Positions 59,423 to 64,000 of a stretch of DNA of 64,000 nucleotides are shown one piece after another. Position 1 is the first letter of the stretch. Each line of letters starts with the position of its first letter. The DNA is from Rhizobium sp. C1 (GTDB lineage Bacteria; Pseudomonadota; Alphaproteobacteria; Rhizobiales; Rhizobiaceae). The notes beneath the pieces are model-generated. The model was given only the letters and a program-made list of their open reading frames with translations, was not told the origin of the DNA and searched no databases. The stretch is taken from positions 1 through 64,000 of the forward strand of contig NZ_JAJNCY010000004.1 of the NCBI RefSeq assembly GCF_021026335.1, given 5' to 3'. The position numbers and the translations under genes are program-made.

Positions 59423-60981
59423 GCGAAGACCCCATGCATGAACCAGCGCGGCGGCAGCGCCCCCACCCCATAAAGCCCCTCGCGATAGAGCCAGAAGCGC
59501 CGTCCGCCCTGATCCTCGATGCGGAAATAGTCGCGCGGGTGTGCGGCCTCGCCGTCAATCCACCATTCCGCCTCGATCCGCTCCGGCCCCTCGGCGCGGC
59601 TGACACGATGGAAGGTGCGCCGCCATCGAAAGGTGATCGGCGGCCCTTCCGGCACTTCGGCGATGGCCTCCACCGGCTCGGGATGGGGAAAAAGCCGCAT
59701 TGGACGAGGGCGCACCGGCCAAGCGGCCGCAGGCGATCCGTCCATCAGATCACGGCTGAAAGGGGCAAGCACGGAGGCGCGTTCGGGAATATGGCTCTCA
59801 TTCAGGACAGGGACGCGGATGACGCCGCCGCCCAGTCGCGCCTCGACCTTGCCGACGAAATCATCCAGCGACAGATCGGAGCGTCCGACGCTGGCGAAAT
59901 CCGGCTGCACCGGATCAAGCGGCCCGGTCGTCAGCACTGAAAGCCGTATCGTCTCGAACCCGTAACCGGCGTCGAAATCGTCGTGAATGGCAGCAAGGCG
60001 CTCACGGAAAAGCCCGGCAATCCGGGCGGCCGATTTTAGCGGCGCCGGGGCGCGGACGGCAATCGAAACGACCTTGCCATCGACCCGGTAGAGCGTCAGC
60101 GCGAAGTTGAGCCCGCCGAGACCGCGTTGCGTCAGCGTCTCCCCGAGATTGCCGCCGAGATGCTGAGCGAGCGCCAGAATATCCTCCTCGCCCGTCACCG
60201 GCTCGGCCAGCTGCCGCTCGGCGGAGAGGGCGGCGACCGGCAGGCGTGGCGACACCGGCTCACCCTCGCGGCCCAGCGCCTGATCGAGCCGGGTGAGCAC
60301 ATCCGGTCCGAAGCGGCGGGCAAGCGGCGCGCGCGGCAGGTCCATGATATCGCCCGCCCGCTTCAAACCGGCCTGAGCAAGTCCGTCCAGCGTGGCCGCC
60401 TCCAACCGCAGCGCCGCCAGCGGCAGGCCGCGCAGCATGGCGGCCTCTTCGCCTGTCGGTAGCACCGTGCAACGCCCGGCAAGAGCCATGGCATAGGAGA
60501 GACCCGGCGTCGCGGAAAGGGCGAGCCGCGCCTCGAAGCCCATGTGAAAGAGCCGTGCTGCCAGATCATCGAACAGCGCCCGCTCGCCGCCGAAGAGATG
60601 ACAGCAGCCGGTCACGTCGAGAAAGAGCGCGTTGTCGCCATGAAGAGCCACGAGCGGCGTATAGCGCCCGCACCAGTCGGCAAGGCTCGCCAGCAGCCGC
60701 GCATCGGCGTTAGGCTCCGCCTCGATGACATCGAGATCCGGCAGGCAGGCCCGCGCTTCAGCGATCCCTTGTCCGAGCCGCAAGCCGACCCGCGCGGCCA
60801 ATTCGTCAAGGGCAGCGATCCGCATGGCATTGCGGATGCGCGCCGAGATGACGACCGGCGGATGTTCAGGACGCCCGGCTGAACGCCAGGATGCGCCCCA
60901 TCTCAGCCGCGCGATCCGGTCTGTCGGCAGGCGCGGCAGGAGAACGGTGAGGATGCGCTGCCCCAGATGCGTGAACAGCAT
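59419..60981 (-). CDS. imuB: ImuB, Y-family-like protein of the mutasome
   Basis: The 520-residue protein is a Y-family relative that works as a hub between DnaE2 and the clamp. It has [20 protein letters not shown] at the start, [41 protein letters not shown] and [16 protein letters not shown], then a C-terminal extension. The acidic residues of real Y polymerases are only partly kept, as in other ImuB. I placed the start at ATG 60981, which overlaps imuA by about 115 bases. Confidence 0.85.
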   Translation of the reverse strand: MLFTHLGQRILTVLLPRLPTDRIARLRWGASWRSAGRPEHPPVVISARIRNAMRIAALDELAARVGLRLGQGIAEARACLPDLDVIEAEPNADARLLASLADWCGRYTPLVALHGDNALFLDVTGCCHLFGGERALFDDLAARLFHMGFEARLALSATPGLSYAMALAGRCTVLPTGEEAAMLRGLPLAALRLEAATLDGLAQAGLKRAGDIMDLPRAPLARRFGPDVLTRLDQALGREGEPVSPRLPVAALSAERQLAEPVTGEEDILALAQHLGGNLGETLTQRGLGGLNFALTLYRVDGKVVSIAVRAPAPLKSAARIAGLFRERLAAIHDDFDAGYGFETIRLSVLTTGPLDPVQPDFASVGRSDLSLDDFVGKVEARLGGGVIRVPVLNESHIPERASVLAPFSRDLMDGSPAAAWPVRPRPMRLFPHPEPVEAIAEVPEGPPITFRWRRTFHRVSRAEGPERIEAEWWIDGEAAHPRDYFRIEDQGGRRFWLYREGLYGVGALPPRWFMHGVFA

Positions 60982-61777
60982 CGGAGAGGCTGCGGTGTCC
61001 GGTGGGGTAAAATTGACGGTCATCGGCGTTCCACTCCATGACGAAGGCAAAGGGTGCGGGGTTGCGGCTTTTTTCGACGGTGATGCGAAAGGCGGGATGG
61101 CCGATCGTGCCGGGCGCCGAATAGCGGCCGATGCGGCGAAGGCCGGCAGGCGCTGCTTCCACGAGAAAGCGCAGCTGGGCGGAGCTTGCCTCCTCCTCGC
61201 CCGCCTGGCGCAGCAGCAGGAGCGGCAGGCGCGCCTCCCGCGCCTTCAGATGCAGCCGCCGGCTTTCGGTCAGCCCGAACTTGGCCGGATTGCCGCGCAC
61301 TTCCAGCACGACCGCCGAAAACGCCTCCGTCTGCAGCGCGGATTCAGCCACCCACAGCGCCTCCTCTATCCGGCGCGGATGGGCGGTGATGAGGCTCGAC
61401 GGCACAATGCCGAAGCTGACGAGACCGGCGGCATGGGCAAGGCCGGCTTCGCGCCCCGCCTCCCGCTCGGAAATCCAGAGGATCGGCCGCTCAGGCCGCA
61501 GCCGTTCCTGCACGAGCGAAGAAAGCGCCAGCGCAAAGCCGGTGGCCGCACCCGCATCCATGGTCAAAGCCGCGCGCAATTCGCAAAGCCCGGCGACCGG
61601 CAATCCGCCCTCCAGCCGGGCATCGAAGGCCTCGACCCCCAGCGCCAGCCGCCCCGCCACCTCGTCGCGCGCTGACGTCTCTTCCAGCTTTCCGGTATGC
61701 TGGCGGCCTTCTTCAATCGCGGCGACGACCTGACGCAAGGCATGCAGGTTCGCCTTCGCCAAAGCGGCATTTGCCAT
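60866..61777 (-). CDS. imuA: ImuA, RecA-like protein of the mutasome
   Basis: The 303-residue protein resembles RecA and SulA in outline: LALGVEAFDARLEGGLPVAG, LSSLVQERLRPERPILWISE, AVVLEVRGNPAKFGLTESRR and LKAREARLPLLLLRQAGEEE. It regulates mutagenic repair with ImuB and DnaE2. The ATG at 61777 has GGAG eight bases upstream. A clear SOS box lies in front. The long C-terminal tail overlaps imuB and is of low similarity. Confidence 0.88.
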   Translation of the reverse strand: MANAALAKANLHALRQVVAAIEEGRQHTGKLEETSARDEVAGRLALGVEAFDARLEGGLPVAGLCELRAALTMDAGAATGFALALSSLVQERLRPERPILWISEREAGREAGLAHAAGLVSFGIVPSSLITAHPRRIEEALWVAESALQTEAFSAVVLEVRGNPAKFGLTESRRLHLKAREARLPLLLLRQAGEEEASSAQLRFLVEAAPAGLRRIGRYSAPGTIGHPAFRITVEKSRNPAPFAFVMEWNADDRQFYPTGHRSLSDAVHASGAAHPHRSPAAPADRPDRAAEMGRILAFSRAS

Positions 61778-61794
61778 GGCGTTCACTCCAAATT

Positions 61795-61809
61795 GTTCCT
61801 GTTATGTTC
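61795..61809 (-). promoter_or_regulatory. LexA (SOS) box in front of imuA
   Basis: GTTC-N7-GTTC on the plus strand (GTTC at 61795 and 61806) is the alphaproteobacterial LexA box exactly. It lies 18 bases before the imuA start, so DNA damage should induce the cassette. Confidence 0.9.
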
Positions 61810-61984
61810 CTATGGATTCCAGAGCTTGCCGAAAGAGTCAACGGGTCACATATAAGAATTTATTCCTGATTTAACCCTGACGCGAGAAACACCTCGAAAT
61901 GCGTGCGCCGAATCTCTATATGGGTCAAAAGAGCGCCTTGCCTCCGCAAGGACGCACAAAGGACGCTCTCTGTATTGAGTCTAC

Positions 61985-62028
61985 GCATCGTGCTTTGCGA
62001 AAATCGATGACGATTTTCGCGCCGATGC
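61985..62028. repeat. Palindromic intergenic repeat of rhizobial type
   Basis: Nested inverted repeats: outer arms GCATCG and CGATGC, inner arms GCGAAAATCG (61997) and CGATTTTCGC (62011) around ATGA. This matches the short palindromic elements I recall as common between genes in Rhizobium and Agrobacterium. It lies in front of the metallopeptidase gene. Confidence 0.7.
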
Positions 62029-62044
62029 GCTAGAAAGGGAACTC

Positions 62045-62482
62045 ATGGCCAATATCGACAGGTCGGACGACTGGCGTGATCGCTACTCGCCCTCCATGGA
62101 AGCAATGGAATCACTCGCGCAGGAGGCCTTCAGCCATCTGCCGGAGGAATTCCGCATGCTCACGGGCAACCTGATCATCGAACTGGCCGAGTTTCCCGAC
62201 GACGACGTCTTCGAGGACATGGCGCTGGAAACGCCCTTCGATCTGCTGGGTCTCTTCGAGGGACGCGGCCTCACGGAGCGTTTCTCGGTCGAGAGCGGCG
62301 ACATGCCGAACAGGATCCTGCTCTATCGCCGCCCGATCCTCGACTATTGGGCCGAGAACGAGGAGACGCTGGGCGACATCATCACCCATGTTCTGATCCA
62401 CGAAATCGGCCACCATTTCGGCCTGTCGGATGACGACATGCAGGCGATCGAAGACCGCGCCGACGAGATGCGGACGAGCTGA
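62045..62482 (+). CDS. Metallopeptidase family protein, zincin-like
   Basis: The 145-residue protein has a single zincin motif, HVLIHEIGHHFGLSDDDM, which supplies two His ligands and the catalytic Glu; the third ligand is probably the later His or Asp. This is the small metallopeptidase family (PF06262), of unknown substrate. It starts at ATG 62045 after AAAGGGAACTC. It is convergent with the transglycosylase gene, 10 bases apart. Confidence 0.88.
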   Translation: MANIDRSDDWRDRYSPSMEAMESLAQEAFSHLPEEFRMLTGNLIIELAEFPDDDVFEDMALETPFDLLGLFEGRGLTERFSVESGDMPNRILLYRRPILDYWAENEETLGDIITHVLIHEIGHHFGLSDDDMQAIEDRADEMRTS

Positions 62483-62491
62483 AATCCGTCG

Positions 62492-63865
62492 TTACTTCAG
62501 CTTCGCCTTAAGCGCCACGTCCGGATAGCAGGTCTGCTTCAGCCCGTTCTTCGCCTCGAAATCGCCGATGGAGCGCCGCGTCTTGTAGCCGGGCAGGCCA
62601 TCGACCTTGCCGACGTCGTAACCCTTTTTGACCAGCGCCTCCTGCATGGCCTGCACGTCGGAGCGCAGCATCTTGCCGACATCGCCCCATTTGCCGGCAA
62701 AGGCGCCGGCGCGGGGATTGACGATGCGGTCGGCGAGATTGCCGACATAGAGCGCATAGAGGTCGGAATTGTTATATTCCTTCAGCACGTAGAAATTCGG
62801 CGTGACGATGAAGGCCGGTCCGAAGCGCCCGGCCGGCATCATCATCAGGCCGTCTGCCTTGAGCTCGGCGGCTGAAAACGGCTTGCCATCGACGCGCTTG
62901 ATGCCCTCGGCCACCCATTTCGCGATCGGCTTTGCCTTGTCCGGCCCTTCCTGGGCGCAGGACACGCTGTCGGGAACCGTGACCTCGACACCCCAGCCGC
63001 GTCCGCGCTGCCAGCCCTTCTGCGCCATGTAATTGGCGATCGAGGCAAGCGCGTCCGGGACCGAATTCCAGATATCGACCTTCTTGTCGCCATCGAAATC
63101 CACCGCATATTGCAGGAAGCTCGAGGGCATGAACTGTGGCTGGCCCATGGCGCCGGCCCAGGAGCTTTTCATCGTCTTAGGATCGATCTTGTCGACGGCC
63201 GAAATCTGCAGCGCGGCGACCAGCTCCTTGAGGAAAAGGTCCTTGCGGGTCGACATGAAGGCCTTGGTCGCCAGAACCTGCATGGCCGGATAGGGCGAGG
63301 CAGCCGCACCGTAGCCGGTCTCGCGACCCCAGAGCGCCAGAATGATGTCGCCCGGCACGCCATAGGTCTTTTCCAGACGCTTGAGCAGGCTCATATGCTG
63401 CGCCACCAGCTGCTGGCCCTTCAGCGCGAAGGCAGCCATCTTCTTGTCGTCAAAGTAAGGGGCAGGCGTCGAAAACTCCGCCTGGCTCTGCTTCTGCTCC
63501 GGCGGCGGCTTTTCGCCCGGCGGCACGAGATCGGGGAGCGACCAGTTGAGCGTCACGCCCTTGAAGGCGGCATCGAACGTCTCGCGCGGCACCTTGTTCT
63601 TCTCAGCCTCCGGCCAGACGGTTTTTTCAAGCCAGGCGCGGAATTGGGCTTCGACGGCGGGCTTGTCGAGGGCAAGCGCGGGTTGGGCGAAGAGGAGGGA
63701 GGAAAGGATTCCTAGAGTCGCGATTGTCCGAGCAAGGATTCCCCCTCTGGCTGCCGCCATCTCCCCCACAAGGGGGGAGACGGATGTGGCACGGCGGTCA
63801 CTCCCCCTCCCCCTTGTGGGGAGGGTTGGGGAGGGGTCTTTGCCACGCATGAAAACGCTCATCAT
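62492..63865 (-). CDS. Lytic murein transglycosylase, MltB type
   Basis: The enzyme cleaves peptidoglycan glycan strands. Core motifs: ILALWGRETGYGAAASPYPA with the catalytic Glu, SWAGAMGQPQFMPSSFLQYA and WNSVPDALASIANYMAQKGW. A peptidoglycan-binding domain closes the protein (MQEALVKKGYDVGKVDGLPG). A hydrophobic signal segment (IATLGILSSLLFAQPALA) is preceded by about 35 residues translated from a palindromic repeat (PSPTLPTRGRG, SVSPLVGEMAAARGG). AGGGAG lies ten bases upstream of ATG 63865; a start at 63760 inside the repeat is also possible. recR lies upstream on the same strand. Confidence 0.9.
   Translation of the reverse strand: MMSVFMRGKDPSPTLPTRGRGSDRRATSVSPLVGEMAAARGGILARTIATLGILSSLLFAQPALALDKPAVEAQFRAWLEKTVWPEAEKNKVPRETFDAAFKGVTLNWSLPDLVPPGEKPPPEQKQSQAEFSTPAPYFDDKKMAAFALKGQQLVAQHMSLLKRLEKTYGVPGDIILALWGRETGYGAAASPYPAMQVLATKAFMSTRKDLFLKELVAALQISAVDKIDPKTMKSSWAGAMGQPQFMPSSFLQYAVDFDGDKKVDIWNSVPDALASIANYMAQKGWQRGRGWGVEVTVPDSVSCAQEGPDKAKPIAKWVAEGIKRVDGKPFSAAELKADGLMMMPAGRFGPAFIVTPNFYVLKEYNNSDLYALYVGNLADRIVNPRAGAFAGKWGDVGKMLRSDVQAMQEALVKKGYDVGKVDGLPGYKTRRSIGDFEAKNGLKQTCYPDVALKAKLK
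63741..63837. repeat. Palindromic GC-rich repeat inserted in the transglycosylase 5' end
   Basis: Two facing palindromes, one around CCCCCACAAGGGGG and one around CCCCTTGTGGGG, about 40 bases apart. Repeats with these cores are widespread in Rhizobiaceae genomes. Here the repeat sits inside the reading frame without breaking it. Confidence 0.75.
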
Positions 63866-63890
63866 CAAGCCCATACTCCCTTCGGAAAAC

Positions 63891-64000
63891 TCAAATCGCC
63901 GTCCGCGCCCTGAGCGCTGCCGTCAGCGTGCCCTCATCAAGATAGTCCAGCTCGCCGCCCACCGGCACGCCATGAGCCAGCCGGCTGATCTTGACCTCGA
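63891..64000 (-). CDS. recR: Recombination protein RecR, C-terminal end
   Basis: The last 36 residues are present: [20 protein letters not shown] followed by [15 protein letters not shown] and a TGA stop. LAHGLPVGGDLEYADEVTL is the conserved end of RecR, part of the RecFOR repair pathway; here it is nearly the same. The rest lies outside the window. The transglycosylase gene follows after 25 bases. Confidence 0.92.
   Translation of the reverse strand, partial: EVKISRLAHGVPVGGELDYLDEGTLTAALRARTAI

Overview
The window looks like a chromosomal segment of an alphaproteobacterium of the order Hyphomicrobiales, most likely Rhizobiaceae. The basis is the high G+C content, the rsfS-rlmH-EnvC-type M23-ctpA-divergent polysaccharide deacetylase-rppH order, the imuA-imuB-dnaE2 mutasome with a GTTC-N7-GTTC SOS box, the BA14K protein, and two kinds of palindromic intergenic repeat typical of rhizobia. 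This assignment is from memory and codon feel, not from a search.

Left part, about 1-24.6 kb, is accessory DNA. It opens with the 3' end of an IS3-family transposase, followed by a divergent pair: an FdhF/YdeP-type molybdopterin oxidoreductase and a formate/nitrite-type channel. Next come a hipBA toxin-antitoxin pair and an unrecognised protein with a PD-(D/E)XK-like signature. The most striking block is a tightly overlapping four-gene operon at 7.9-13.1 kb, read leftwards: a C5-cytosine DNA methyltransferase, a phosphoribosyltransferase-like protein, a P-loop ATPase resembling ORC/CDC6, and a Rossmann-like protein. I read this as a candidate anti-phage or anti-plasmid system. Beside it lie the wreck of a type I restriction subunit gene (hsdR) and a HEPN-like protein. 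A second unusual operon at 16.1-20.4 kb encodes a PD-DxK nuclease-like protein, a small protein, an AAA+ ATPase and a separate M41 peptidase, which together look like a split FtsH. A DUF3102-like protein and a DUF3883 nuclease-like protein follow. The block ends with a 20-bp copy of a tRNA-Ser 3' end, a probable att site, and a frameshifted phage-type integrase gene. Four copies of a 15-bp palindrome occur between genes only in this part of the window.

Middle part, about 24.7-46.3 kb, holds sbcCD; a marR-clc pair with a perfect inverted repeat over the marR start; an overlapping pair of a TPR/GT41 (OGT-like) glycosyltransferase and UDP-galactopyranose mutase; a BA14K protein; two ABC-F ATPases; a Phd/PemK-like toxin-antitoxin pair with its own operator; an ABC exporter; and a 1571-residue DUF4011-helicase-nuclease-DUF3320 protein of the type reported as the single-gene Hhe defence system.

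Right part, about 46.4-64 kb, is core chromosome: rsfS with an apparent CTG start, rlmH, an EnvC-like factor, ctpA, a divergent polysaccharide deacetylase, rppH, an alpha/beta hydrolase, bfr and bfd for iron storage, pncB and pncA for NAD salvage, the imuA-imuB-dnaE2 cassette, a zincin-like metallopeptidase, a lytic transglycosylase whose 5' end carries a palindromic repeat, and the 3' end of recR. No rRNA gene, complete tRNA gene or CRISPR array was seen.
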